From the NCBI GenBank assembly GCA_964454745.1, contig CAYVUI010000091.1:1-18362 (forward strand): a DNA stretch of 18,362 nucleotides, written 5' to 3'. Position numbers and translations under genes: made by a program. Positions 7,202 through 14,956 of the stretch are shown here, piece after piece. How positions within the stretch are numbered: the first letter of the stretch is position 1; every line of letters starts with the position of its first letter. Source of the DNA: CAYVUI01 sp964454745. Lineage in GTDB: Bacteria > Planctomycetota > Phycisphaerae > Sedimentisphaerales > Anaerohalosphaeraceae. Below the pieces are notes generated by a model that saw only the letters and a list, made by a program, of their open reading frames with translations, did not search any database and had not been told where the DNA came from.

Positions 7202-7970
7202 CGGGTATTCCGTACACCTCCACTTCAATGTAATGGTTCAGGTCGTCGCTGGTGTTTCCATTGCTGTAAAGGCGAACATACTGGGCCTTGTATCCCTTGG
7301 CATCAATCAATCGCCCCTCGGAGGTCTCCACATAATGGTTGTCTGTTCCAACCCCGAGGCCAAGCGAATTGTCATGGTCGTTGTTATAGATCGTTCGCAC
7401 ATTCTGCGTAAAATCGGGGTCATCCGCAAGCTGCACAACCACGTCAAAATACACACGAGGCTGGAGATGATAATGCCATACGAGCACGGCATAAACATTG
7501 TGCATCGCTTCCAGGTCAATCGTGATATGCTGAATCCCGGGGCCAAGCTCAACGAAGCTGCCGTCACCGGCGTTCTTGTCACCATCGGTAATCATATCGA
7601 TCTCACCAAAGATCGGCATATCGTCTGTGCTTTCCACGTACATCCCGCTGGCAACATTCATGGTGCCCTTGGGTGCCAGAAAAGGTGGACGTGCCGTCTG
7701 GCGCGGGGGCTCGAGGTTCGGAACACGAATATTCTGCGGCGTGCCTACGAACATCGGCTTGGGCAGTTCGATCTCGATAGTAACCATCTCCTTCTCGCCT
7801 GCGTCCGCGGTTTGGTCAGGCTTGGTTTCAGCTGTGTCCGCAGGTGCCGATTCGCTGCCCTCTTGCGCTCCCTGTGAAGAGGGCTCCGGTGCCGGTTTAG
7901 AACAAGAGGCTGCGAAGAAACACAATGAAAGCACTATCGCCGTGTATGTAAGCCATTTCAAACGTTTCAT
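7194..7970 (-). CDS. Putative lipoprotein with discoidin-like (F5/8 type C-like) domain
   Basis: The 258-residue product begins with a lipoprotein-type signal (KRLKWLTYTAIVLSLCFFAASCSKP); Cys23 is the likely lipidated residue, in a slightly weak lipobox (AASC). A Pro/Ser/Glu-rich linker (about 24-60) follows, then a beta-rich domain with discoidin-like phrases: HITIDLEAMHNVYAVLVWHYH, IYNNDHDNSLGLGVGTDNHY, and a C-terminal AQYVRLYSNGN...NHYIEVEVYG. Such domains usually bind carbohydrate or surface ligands. I know similar proteins only as hypothetical proteins in planctomycete-like genomes. The ATG at 7970 is preferred, with GGAG six bases upstream; the longer frame starts at TTG 7982 inside that site. 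It overlaps the downstream GT-C gene by 8 bases, which suggests that the two products act together at the membrane. Confidence 0.75.
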   Translation of the reverse strand: MKRLKWLTYTAIVLSLCFFAASCSKPAPEPSSQGAQEGSESAPADTAETKPDQTADAGEKEMVTIEIELPKPMFVGTPQNIRVPNLEPPRQTARPPFLAPKGTMNVASGMYVESTDDMPIFGEIDMITDGDKNAGDGSFVELGPGIQHITIDLEAMHNVYAVLVWHYHLQPRVYFDVVVQLADDPDFTQNVRTIYNNDHDNSLGLGVGTDNHYVETSEGRLIDAKGYKAQYVRLYSNGNTSDDLNHYIEVEVYGIPVE

Positions 7971-8028
7971 TTCAATCTCCAAAAATACAAATCATTCACT
8001 TTATGTTATTTCACTTCAACTAAGTATA

Positions 8029-8067
8029 CCAAATGGTGGCTCCAAATACCATCTCCAATATCCAATC
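8029..8067. repeat. Three degenerate 13-base tandem units
   Basis: Three adjacent 13-base units begin with CCAA (8029-8041, 8042-8054, 8055-8067); the first two share CCAAAT and a terminal CT, and the third is more divergent. They lie between the permease stop codon and the lipoprotein gene. On the transcribed minus strand this places TTGG once every 13 bases. Function is unknown and chance is possible. Confidence 0.3.
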
Positions 8068-9448
8068 AGCTCTCACTGGGCTGTTCACCGGCGGGATTGA
8101 GTTCAACCGCCTCCGGCTCCATGCCCAGGTCCGCAAGGATCAGGTAGACCGCAAATCCAACCACGAACGACAGCAGTGTCGCCAAGCCGTAAGGGAAGCC
8201 GATACCAGGCAAAAATTCAAGTATTCCGACCACAAAACCAACCGCCCAGGCGATATACCCGGCACAGTTGATCCCCTTTCTCGGGCCCGGCCACGAACCA
8301 CTTCGGAGGTAATCTGCCGTCATCGCACCAATAATCGGCCCGAAAGAGGCACCAATAATCAGGAAAAACTGGATCAAATTACTCGCCACACCGGTTGCAG
8401 CAAGGACCACCCCTACCGCCCCGGCGACCAGCGTAAGCGGAATACGCGGCAGCTTGGGGAACATCGTAGAAAAGGCATTTCCCGCAAGGAACGCACAAAA
8501 ACCCGTCGGGCAGATACAGGCCGCCAGAAATATCCAGAACATGATCGCCGCGAGAAAACCGCCGACCATCTTGATCGAGTTGATAAACACAGCAAAACCA
8601 CCCTCGCCGGTTAATACAGCCTGCGAATCAATTCCGATTGCCCCGGAAATTGCCAGGATTGAACACAACCCGGCCACAATCGCCGCGAGGGTAATCCCAA
8701 AGAATCCGCCCAGCACCAGGTCCTTATTGTTTCGGCTGTTCATGGCGAAGTCCGCACCCGCTGCGCCGGCTGTGGCAAAAAAGCCTGCCGCCGCCTGCAG
8801 CGAGGCAAACGCCCCAAGCCCCAGCAGCGGAACCATTGCGGCCATATTCTCCGGCAAGGCGACGTCCATTGAGAAATCCTTTAGCCCCTTCGAATTGGCT
8901 ATCGCGGCCAGTACGATCATCGCCAGCGGCAAAATCGGGATCCACGAAGACAGTGCCGCCAGCCACTGAATCCCCACAGCGCCAACCAGGGCAAAGGCAA
9001 AGCCCCATACCGCGCAAACCACCCAGAACAAAGGAGTGCCGATCATCGTCGCCGATTCCTTACCGATGGCTTCCATGAAAAATGTCGCCGCGGTAAAGGT
9101 AAACACCGCGTGCCAGCCGATCTGCAATATCCCCATCAGCAGCCCCGGCATTAAAATCCCTCCGGTGGTTCCAAATGTCGATGTCCCCACCACGTACAGC
9201 GGCAATCCGGTCGTCATGCCCAGCCGGGCCGGCACATAATACAATGCAAAGCAGAACAAGGCTCCGACGATCAAACCAACCACCGCAGCCCAGATGCTGC
9301 CGTACAGCAATGAACCTGCCATACTTGCCATAAACGGCACCGACAGGAAAATCCCCGCGTAGGAAGGCGCGGTGTTCTTATACCACGGTGCCCGGTTTTG
9401 TTCAGGATTGGGACTCGCAGATTTCAGATAAGCCGGCATTTGATCCAT
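8066..9448 (-). CDS. NCS1-type purine/cytosine permease-like transporter
   Basis: The 460-residue polytopic membrane protein has about twelve hydrophobic segments and the hallmark opening of nucleobase:cation symporter-1 (purine-cytosine permease, CodB-like) proteins: APWYKNTAPSYAGIF at about 20-34, followed by GTSTFGTTGGILMPGL in the third-segment region. Characterised NCS1 members import cytosine, purines, hydantoins, thiamine or related N-heterocycles by H+ or Na+ symport; the substrate here cannot be read. The ATG at 9448 has AGGAG seven bases upstream, a strong site. It lies 80 bases downstream of the b-type cytochrome gene, with a hairpin in between, and about 95 bases upstream of the lipoprotein gene, so it may be in the same transcript or start a sub-operon. 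The tail is short, hydrophilic and acidic. Confidence 0.82.
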   Translation of the reverse strand: MDQMPAYLKSASPNPEQNRAPWYKNTAPSYAGIFLSVPFMASMAGSLLYGSIWAAVVGLIVGALFCFALYYVPARLGMTTGLPLYVVGTSTFGTTGGILMPGLLMGILQIGWHAVFTFTAATFFMEAIGKESATMIGTPLFWVVCAVWGFAFALVGAVGIQWLAALSSWIPILPLAMIVLAAIANSKGLKDFSMDVALPENMAAMVPLLGLGAFASLQAAAGFFATAGAAGADFAMNSRNNKDLVLGGFFGITLAAIVAGLCSILAISGAIGIDSQAVLTGEGGFAVFINSIKMVGGFLAAIMFWIFLAACICPTGFCAFLAGNAFSTMFPKLPRIPLTLVAGAVGVVLAATGVASNLIQFFLIIGASFGPIIGAMTADYLRSGSWPGPRKGINCAGYIAWAVGFVVGILEFLPGIGFPYGLATLLSFVVGFAVYLILADLGMEPEAVELNPAGEQPSES

Positions 9449-9495
9449 GTTTGCTCTCCTTATTAAAGTTCCGCTTTCACTTCCATTTCACCAAT

Positions 9496-9515
9496 CCGGC
9501 AGATGCACCTGCCGG
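9496..9515 (-). terminator. GC-rich hairpin between b-cytochrome and permease genes
   Basis: A perfect 7-base stem (CCGGCAG / CTGCCGG) with a 6-base loop begins 13 bases after the b-cytochrome stop codon on the transcribed strand. No clear T-run follows in the minus direction, so a full intrinsic terminator is doubtful. It could be a leaky terminator, a processing site or a 3'-end stabiliser that sets the permease level apart from the cytochromes. Confidence 0.4.
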
Positions 9516-9528
9516 CAGAATATTCATT

Positions 9529-10236
9529 TTACCTCACGCTGGCGGAATTCTCGTTCATCCACTTCCAGAACAGGTTGTATACAAACAGCACACTGCAGAT
9601 CGCAAGGTCAAGGCCCGCCAGCCGATGCAGGGCAATCAAAGATTCCTGCGCGTGTGTGCCAAACACCGGCAGCATGCTGAGCACAATTGTAAGGATCACT
9701 ACCATCGCAAGGAACAATATCACCCAGAACAGGGCCTTTATCAGCAAGCCGCAAATCTTTCCCGGTTCTTTTAGCCGCCCCAGCGGCCAGGGATTATCTT
9801 CGCTCCGGAAGACAAATGCCGGTGCCGAGAGCAGTGCCCCGGCCAGAATGCACGTTACAAATCCCATACTCGATGCGATATGCACCGTCTGGAAATATCC
9901 GGTAATTTTTAATCCGTACAGCAGCCGCTGCCAGAATGCGCTTGTACATGAGATCACAAAAAACAACAGAGCCCCCAGGAAGCACAAATGCCGCAAAACC
10001 GAAAGTCCCTGGTGTTCCTTTCGCGGTAACAGCCCAAGCAGAGGCAAAAGAACCCGCCGAACCGGGTCAAACAGAATCCCCCCGCGGTCGCGGCCAAAGA
10101 GGACCGCCGCCCTGGGTCTCCGGACAAAATAATGCAGCACAATCAGCACAAATACCGCTGCGAAGGAATAAATCGATATCTCCCGCAGACTGTGCGAAAG
10201 TTCCACCAAATCGAAGGTGCCAAGCACGCCTGTCAT
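9529..10236 (-). CDS. b-type cytochrome, integral membrane partner of the seven-haem cytochrome
   Basis: The 235-residue membrane protein has about five hydrophobic helices (roughly 21-37, 82-100, 114-138, 163-190 and 205-226). Histidines lie within or at the ends of helices at 35, 83, 119 and 204, enough to ligate two b haems. The pattern resembles NarI/FdnI/cytochrome b561-type quinone-reactive subunits, although I cannot assign an exact family. Its ATG overlaps the stop of the seven-haem cytochrome gene as ATGA (10233-10236), with GGAAGGTG just upstream, so the two are probably made together in fixed ratio. The likely role is passing electrons between membrane quinone and the extracytoplasmic haem chain; the direction is unknown. 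Confidence 0.75.
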   Translation of the reverse strand: MTGVLGTFDLVELSHSLREISIYSFAAVFVLIVLHYFVRRPRAAVLFGRDRGGILFDPVRRVLLPLLGLLPRKEHQGLSVLRHLCFLGALLFFVISCTSAFWQRLLYGLKITGYFQTVHIASSMGFVTCILAGALLSAPAFVFRSEDNPWPLGRLKEPGKICGLLIKALFWVILFLAMVVILTIVLSMLPVFGTHAQESLIALHRLAGLDLAICSVLFVYNLFWKWMNENSASVR

Positions 10237-12137
10237 AATTCACCTTCCGAATCCAGCGAGTGAATGATCGCTCCCAATGCCTTTAGCCCATACAGCAGCA
10301 AAATCATCCCCAGTACGAACGCGATAAAAAAGCCCACGAACTTAAGTATTGGGCGAAAAACAAACGAAGAGGCAAAGCTCTTCATGTATCCCGCGTCCAG
10401 CCCCTGGAAATCAATCATCTCGGCAAACCGGCCCCGCTGGGACACAACCGGCGTATCTATCGCAACCTTGCCGAATAGAAACGGGGCATCCGTGGTGTGG
10501 CAGTCCGTGCAGCCCTTGGCACCCAGCGACTGCTCCGCCGGGCGCACATTATGAGCCATCGGCCACGAAACCGGCGCACCCGCACAATGCTCCTCGGACA
10601 CAAGCAGGCCATTTTCATCAAGCTGATGGAGCTTAAAGCCGGCGATATAAACCGCCTTGCCCTCGCCGTCCAGAGTCTCATTTAGCGATTTTAGAACTTC
10701 TGCAACTTTCTCTTCCGTCAATTCCGGCCAGGTCTTTTCCGCCGCCTTCCAGGTGTCCTTGAGGACCGGTCGAACCAGCTCTTCAACAACTTGTACATCC
10801 AGCGGTTGCAGCTCGCCGTTTTCATCCAGCTTCGCCCAGAAACTCGGCCAGAAAATCTTATGCGGCCCGATCTTACCGTCCTCGTTGCGGATAAAAACCG
10901 GGTAATACAAATGCGGCAGCATTTCAGCGGTTTTGGTAATCCCATGCACGCCCAGGCCGTGTGCCCGCGCCGTCTGGGTGGGCCGGGCCTCTTTTTGAGG
11001 CCACGGACCGGAATGACAGGCCGTACAGGTCATTTTCTCAAAATGGATCGATGGAATCCCCGGATGCTTCGGATACGGAGCCGCAAAACGCCCATGCCCG
11101 GGAGCGGCTTCCTTTTCTGATTCATGATCCCCCATGTGGCACCCAACGCAGCTTGAACTTGCCGCCAGCGGATTGTCCGAAACCTGCTCCTCGCCCTCAT
11201 AGCCACGCACGATCATATGGTCCTTGCCGTTGCTGTGGCAGTCCACGCAGCTCATCCCCGCGGCAAGGTGCACATCCTCATCCATTGCCCACTTGCCCAT
11301 CCCGGAAGTAACCGCATCTGAATTGGAATGACAAAAATAGCAACGCGCATCGGGAATCTCACGCGATACGTCAAAAAAGACCTTGTTGTCCGCATTAAAC
11401 TGCGAAACATCATAACTAACCGTCGGCGGAATCAGCTTGGGATCGTCCGGCAGGTCACCGAGCAGGTAATCCCACATATCATCCATATCCTTGGCTGCAC
11501 CCTTTACTGACATCACCGAATGCGTTGCCGGGGCTGCCCAGCGGAAATTCTCCTTGAACACCTGGATCGCGTATTCCGACTGGTCATGCCGCGGGTCAGC
11601 ATTATGGCAGGCAAGGCAGTTGGCTTCCAGCGTGCCCGAAACCAGCCACCGCGCGTCAAAATCCGGCTCAGCTCCCTCGTCCTTTTCGCTTAAATTCCCC
11701 GGAAACTGCCGCCCGAAGTGCAGAGCGAACTTCCAGGGCGTCATACCCACCTCTTCGGGATGATACAATCCCGTCCACGACCGGTAGGACAATCCAACCT
11801 GCGTCCCGCTAAATGGGTCCGCATAGATCCACGGCTGGGCCGGACGTCCGGGCTCGATGCCTTCCTGGTTGAAATTAAAATGCCACCCGCCCCGAATCGT
11901 CTCGACATCATGACATTCGCCGCACGTCTGGTTGACACTAAACGGAAACAGCGGCTCATCCGTCGGCAGGATTTTTGTGCCCTCTTCATCGATCAGGTCC
12001 AGCACATGCACCGCCGGGCTGCGCGATCCATCCTGGTGATCGCCGATGTAATCCTTGTCAGATGAAAAAATCGCAGGAACACACAGCCATCCAATTGCCA
12101 GTGCCGCAACCCAAATCGTCAACCATTGCTTTTTCAT
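10233..12137 (-). CDS. Membrane-anchored seven-haem cytochrome c
   Basis: The 634-residue protein has an N-terminal signal or anchor (about 1-25), a large soluble domain and a C-terminal membrane helix (about 590-620). Seven CxxCH haem c sites are visible, at Cys72, 174, 266, 297, 330, 371 and 543. Five lie in the first 335 residues, the sixth at 371, and the seventh after a 170-residue gap that includes a charged helical region. Extra histidines (for example in WPMAHNVRP and GKDHMIVRG) can supply second axial ligands. The ATG at 12137 has AGGAA nine bases upstream; a GTG at 12155 is in frame but weaker. No catalytic family such as nitrite, tetrathionate or hydroxylamine reductase is evident. 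It probably shuttles electrons between the b-type partner and an external donor or acceptor. It starts 21 bases after a Gfo/Idh/MocA gene. Confidence 0.88.
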   Translation of the reverse strand: MKKQWLTIWVAALAIGWLCVPAIFSSDKDYIGDHQDGSRSPAVHVLDLIDEEGTKILPTDEPLFPFSVNQTCGECHDVETIRGGWHFNFNQEGIEPGRPAQPWIYADPFSGTQVGLSYRSWTGLYHPEEVGMTPWKFALHFGRQFPGNLSEKDEGAEPDFDARWLVSGTLEANCLACHNADPRHDQSEYAIQVFKENFRWAAPATHSVMSVKGAAKDMDDMWDYLLGDLPDDPKLIPPTVSYDVSQFNADNKVFFDVSREIPDARCYFCHSNSDAVTSGMGKWAMDEDVHLAAGMSCVDCHSNGKDHMIVRGYEGEEQVSDNPLAASSSCVGCHMGDHESEKEAAPGHGRFAAPYPKHPGIPSIHFEKMTCTACHSGPWPQKEARPTQTARAHGLGVHGITKTAEMLPHLYYPVFIRNEDGKIGPHKIFWPSFWAKLDENGELQPLDVQVVEELVRPVLKDTWKAAEKTWPELTEEKVAEVLKSLNETLDGEGKAVYIAGFKLHQLDENGLLVSEEHCAGAPVSWPMAHNVRPAEQSLGAKGCTDCHTTDAPFLFGKVAIDTPVVSQRGRFAEMIDFQGLDAGYMKSFASSFVFRPILKFVGFFIAFVLGMILLLYGLKALGAIIHSLDSEGEL

Positions 12138-12158
12138 CAATACCGTTTCCTGCACGGA

Positions 12159-13505
12159 TTAGACTTCAAATTCACCCGGTTCAAACGCCAGCCGACAATT
12201 CGCCTTGATCGCTTCATTCACCTTAAGCACACTGACCGCCGTCTCATAGCCGATCTCCGCCGGGCAGTTCAATTCTTCCTGGCCGCGAACCGCCGCGAAG
12301 AAATTCTCCAGGTGCGGCTGGTGATACTTCTTCTCCATCTTCACCGGCAGCTCATAGGCCGGCGGGGCAAGCGTTTCACGGACATCCAGAATCGCGTCCG
12401 ATTCTTTCTGTTCCTTGGGCTCCTCCTTGGGCTCGATCAGCATCCCGTCCTTAATCCACTGATCCCACTTCGGTGCCGAAGGTTCCGGGTAGACCGCACC
12501 GCGATTGGACGACTCTGAAATACTCAGCGTCGCCTGGTCGCCCAAAAAGTTCTCGTAGTACCCGTTCGAGCTGTTGGTCGTCAGCGTCTGGTAATATGCC
12601 CGCACCTTGCCCTTTTTTGTTTCGTATTCATAAATCGCCATGACGGTATCGTACCAGTCATGCGTCGCCTTGTCGTAATAATCCGTTCCGCCGTTTGCAA
12701 TCACCGCCGAAGGCTGCGATTCGAGGAACCAGTTAAAGATATCGATCTGGTGCGAGCCGAGGTCCACAATCGGCCCGCCGCCGAGGCCCTTGTACCACCG
12801 CCAGTTCCGGAACTGGTGCATGGAATCAAACCCAAACTTCTTGAGGGTCGCGTCGTCAATCGCGTATCGCTCCGGCCAGCCGAGGTCCGGCCGTGCCGAA
12901 CGGTTCCACTGGGCGTTGATCGTCGTAATCCTGCCGAGAATCTCCGCTTGCTTTAGCAGCTTATCGTAACAATGGATATACCGCGGATTGCTCCGCCGCT
13001 GATGGCCGATCTGCAGCAGCTTTTTGGATTCCCTTGCCGCCAGCACCATTTTCTTCGCCCCTTCGAGCGTATTGGACATTTCCTTCTCGCAGTAGACATG
13101 CAGCCCGGCGTTGAGGCAGGCAATCGTATGCTCGGCATGCCAGAAATCCGGCGTCGCCACGATGACCGCATCCAGGTCCTTTTCTGCCGCCAGCATTTCC
13201 TTATAGTCGATATAGGGCGTTACATCATGGCGATACTTCTGCAGCATCCGGGTCACCCGCTTTAAATTATACGCTTCCCAGATATCGCACACCGCCTTGA
13301 ACCGCACACCCGGAATCGGCAGCATCGCGTTCATTAATACCTGCCCCTGCGCTCCAGCACCCAACAGGGCCACATTAACAGGATCAGGATCCGCACCGTA
13401 CAGTGTTGAATTCGCCAGGAAAAGCCCCGCCGAAATGGCGGCTGTCGATTTGATAAATTCCCGGCGGTCCAGCCCAAACACATTACTCTTGTCCGTGTTC
13501 TTCAT
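12159..13505 (-). CDS. Tat-exported Gfo/Idh/MocA family oxidoreductase with EKE motif
   Basis: The 448-residue product starts with a twin-arginine signal (LDRREFIKSTAAISAG, Arg14-Arg15), so it is folded with its cofactor before export. A Rossmann domain follows with the GAGAQG dinucleotide loop (49-54), then ATPDFWHAEH, and the C-terminal catalytic domain with GGGPIVDLGSHQIDIFNWFL. The usual EKP motif reads EKE (140-142, in CEKEMSNT); the catalytic Lys is kept but Pro is replaced by Glu, a variant I associate with planctomycete relatives. An acidic, lysine-rich insertion (EPKEEPKEQKESD) sits near the C-terminus. Family members oxidise or reduce sugars and cyclitols with tightly bound NAD(P). 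The ATG at 13505 is preferred over TTG at 13514, which would sit on the GAGGG site. Substrate unknown. Confidence 0.9.
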   Translation of the reverse strand: MKNTDKSNVFGLDRREFIKSTAAISAGLFLANSTLYGADPDPVNVALLGAGAQGQVLMNAMLPIPGVRFKAVCDIWEAYNLKRVTRMLQKYRHDVTPYIDYKEMLAAEKDLDAVIVATPDFWHAEHTIACLNAGLHVYCEKEMSNTLEGAKKMVLAARESKKLLQIGHQRRSNPRYIHCYDKLLKQAEILGRITTINAQWNRSARPDLGWPERYAIDDATLKKFGFDSMHQFRNWRWYKGLGGGPIVDLGSHQIDIFNWFLESQPSAVIANGGTDYYDKATHDWYDTVMAIYEYETKKGKVRAYYQTLTTNSSNGYYENFLGDQATLSISESSNRGAVYPEPSAPKWDQWIKDGMLIEPKEEPKEQKESDAILDVRETLAPPAYELPVKMEKKYHQPHLENFFAAVRGQEELNCPAEIGYETAVSVLKVNEAIKANCRLAFEPGEFEV

Positions 13506-13544
13506 ACTGTTCAATACCCTCTTGAATTTGTGACAAAATAAAAT

Positions 13545-14891
13545 TTACGCCTTATCCAGCGACCAGCAGGGGCGATACTCCCGCCCGATAAGCTGGTTTG
13601 CATCTTGTGAATTACGAAACCGCCCTGCCTTGCCGTCGTACTGCAAAAGCCCCGGAATTAACTGTGCAATCGTGCCCAAAAGAACGATCTCCGTCAGCTT
13701 CGCCGAAACCTCAAAATTCGAGCAGGCCTCTTTGACCTCGCCTTTGATCGCACGAACCCAGTCCATCCCGTGATTGCTGTCCTCAATTCTCGGCATTGTC
13801 TTTTCGGGCAGTTTGTAAGCACGCATTGCCGTTTCCGGAATCAGCCTCGGCATCGCCCCGTGCGAGCCGCAGTACATCTTGCCCTTGTCACCCACGAAAA
13901 GTACACCGTTATCCGGCAGCTTCCTCCCCGGCTCCAGTTCCGGCGGCGCAAACGGCTTCATACCGCCGTCATACCAGTACAGGTCCACCGGCGGCATATC
14001 CCCTCTCGCCCCGAAGGTATATTTTACCATCGACGCATGGGGATAACTGTCATCGGTCAGGCCATTGCTGTACCCTTCAATCGTTTCCGGTGCTTCCAGG
14101 CCCAGCGCCCATACCGGGTGATCGACAATATGACATGCCATATCCCCCAGCGCCCCGGTTCCAAATACCCTTCGCGCTCGCCAGGCAAAGGGAACATACT
14201 GAGCACTATAAGGCCTGTTCGGCGCACAACCCAGCCACAGGTCCCAGTTCAGATGTGCCGGCACCGGTTCTCCGGGTTCGATCTCCCGGCCCTGGGGCCA
14301 AATGGGACGATCACTCCAGGTATACACTTCACGAACCTTGCCGATCGCACCGTCCCAGATCCATTCATTCGTCAAACGTGCACCCTCCGTGGAATGCCCC
14401 TGGTTGCCCATCTGGGTCGCCACACCATATTTCTTTGCTTCCTCGCGAAGTAAACGTACTTCACGGATATTATGCGTCAGCGGCTTTTCACAATACACTG
14501 CCTTGTTCATCCGGATTGCCTTTAATGCACAAAACGCATGCATATGGTCCGGCGTCGCAATCAGAACACCATCAATATTCTTCTCTTCTTTATCCAGCAT
14601 CTTGCGATAATCATAATATCGCTTGACATTGGGAAACTTATTAAGGCTTTCCGCTGCCCGGTGGTCATCCACATCACAAAAAGCGCTGAAATGCACATCG
14701 TTTTCGATCATTTTCATGCAACTCCGGCCCCGGCCACCGATACCGATTACAGCGATATTGGGCTTATCATTGGGAGAGGCAGAACCTGTGGCACCAAGAA
14801 CATGCGAAGGAACAATATGAAAAGCGAACGCGGAAGACGCCGCAACGGCTGAATTCCTTATAAATGACCTTCTTGAAAGATCTTTTTTCAT
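13545..14891 (-). CDS. Tat-exported Gfo/Idh/MocA family oxidoreductase with canonical EKP motif
   Basis: The 448-residue protein carries a twin-arginine signal at the very N-terminus (LSRRSFIRNSAVAASSAFAF, Arg7-Arg8). The Rossmann loop IGIGGRGRSC is at about 48-57, ATPDHMHAF follows, and the catalytic EKP motif is in CEKPLTHNIREV. The C-terminal half has DMACHIVDHPVWALGL, matching family position for an active-site His, and ends in GREYRPCWSLDKA. It is a paralogue of the next gene but clearly divergent, so the pair may act on different carbons or in opposite directions of one conversion. The ATG at 14891 has AGGAG six bases upstream. It lies 65 bases after the ThuA-HEAT gene and 39 bases before the second oxidoreductase. 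Substrate is not determinable. Confidence 0.92.
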   Translation of the reverse strand: MKKDLSRRSFIRNSAVAASSAFAFHIVPSHVLGATGSASPNDKPNIAVIGIGGRGRSCMKMIENDVHFSAFCDVDDHRAAESLNKFPNVKRYYDYRKMLDKEEKNIDGVLIATPDHMHAFCALKAIRMNKAVYCEKPLTHNIREVRLLREEAKKYGVATQMGNQGHSTEGARLTNEWIWDGAIGKVREVYTWSDRPIWPQGREIEPGEPVPAHLNWDLWLGCAPNRPYSAQYVPFAWRARRVFGTGALGDMACHIVDHPVWALGLEAPETIEGYSNGLTDDSYPHASMVKYTFGARGDMPPVDLYWYDGGMKPFAPPELEPGRKLPDNGVLFVGDKGKMYCGSHGAMPRLIPETAMRAYKLPEKTMPRIEDSNHGMDWVRAIKGEVKEACSNFEVSAKLTEIVLLGTIAQLIPGLLQYDGKAGRFRNSQDANQLIGREYRPCWSLDKA

Positions 14892-14956
14892 TTCATTCTC
14901 CTGCGCAATGCTTTTCGACCAGTTTCTACCCTAAAGAACATTGCCAAAAGTATACT

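Noticed and set aside
7202..7228. Longer N-terminus of the GT-C protein from TTG 7228
   Set aside because: There is no ribosome site upstream of 7228, and the added residues (KWRCTEYP) do not fit a membrane protein start; TTG 7201 has GGAGG upstream, though at long spacing.
7080..7877. Plus-strand open frame of 265 codons
   Set aside because: It is a shadow across the GT-C and lipoprotein genes, both with clear families, overlaps and ribosome sites; the predicted protein has no recognisable domain.
8024..8050. Possible terminator hairpin downstream of the permease gene
   Set aside because: Arms around GGTGG/CCACC and GTATAC are too short and do not form a stable stem followed by a T-run.
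8033..8614. Plus-strand open frame of 193 codons over the permease
   Set aside because: It is highly charged and Arg-rich, typical of the complement of a membrane protein gene, with no supporting start context.
11298..11318. Possible flavinylation motif DAVTSGM in the seven-haem cytochrome, as a target for ApbE
   Set aside because: It lacks the terminal Ala-Thr/Ser of known acceptor sites and is not in an FMN-binding domain; it directly follows a haem site, where a flavin would clash.
13796..14626. Plus-strand open frames of 227-276 codons over the second oxidoreductase
   Set aside because: The minus strand carries an unmistakable Gfo/Idh/MocA protein here; the plus frames are Pro/Arg/Ser/His-rich antisense artefacts of codon bias.
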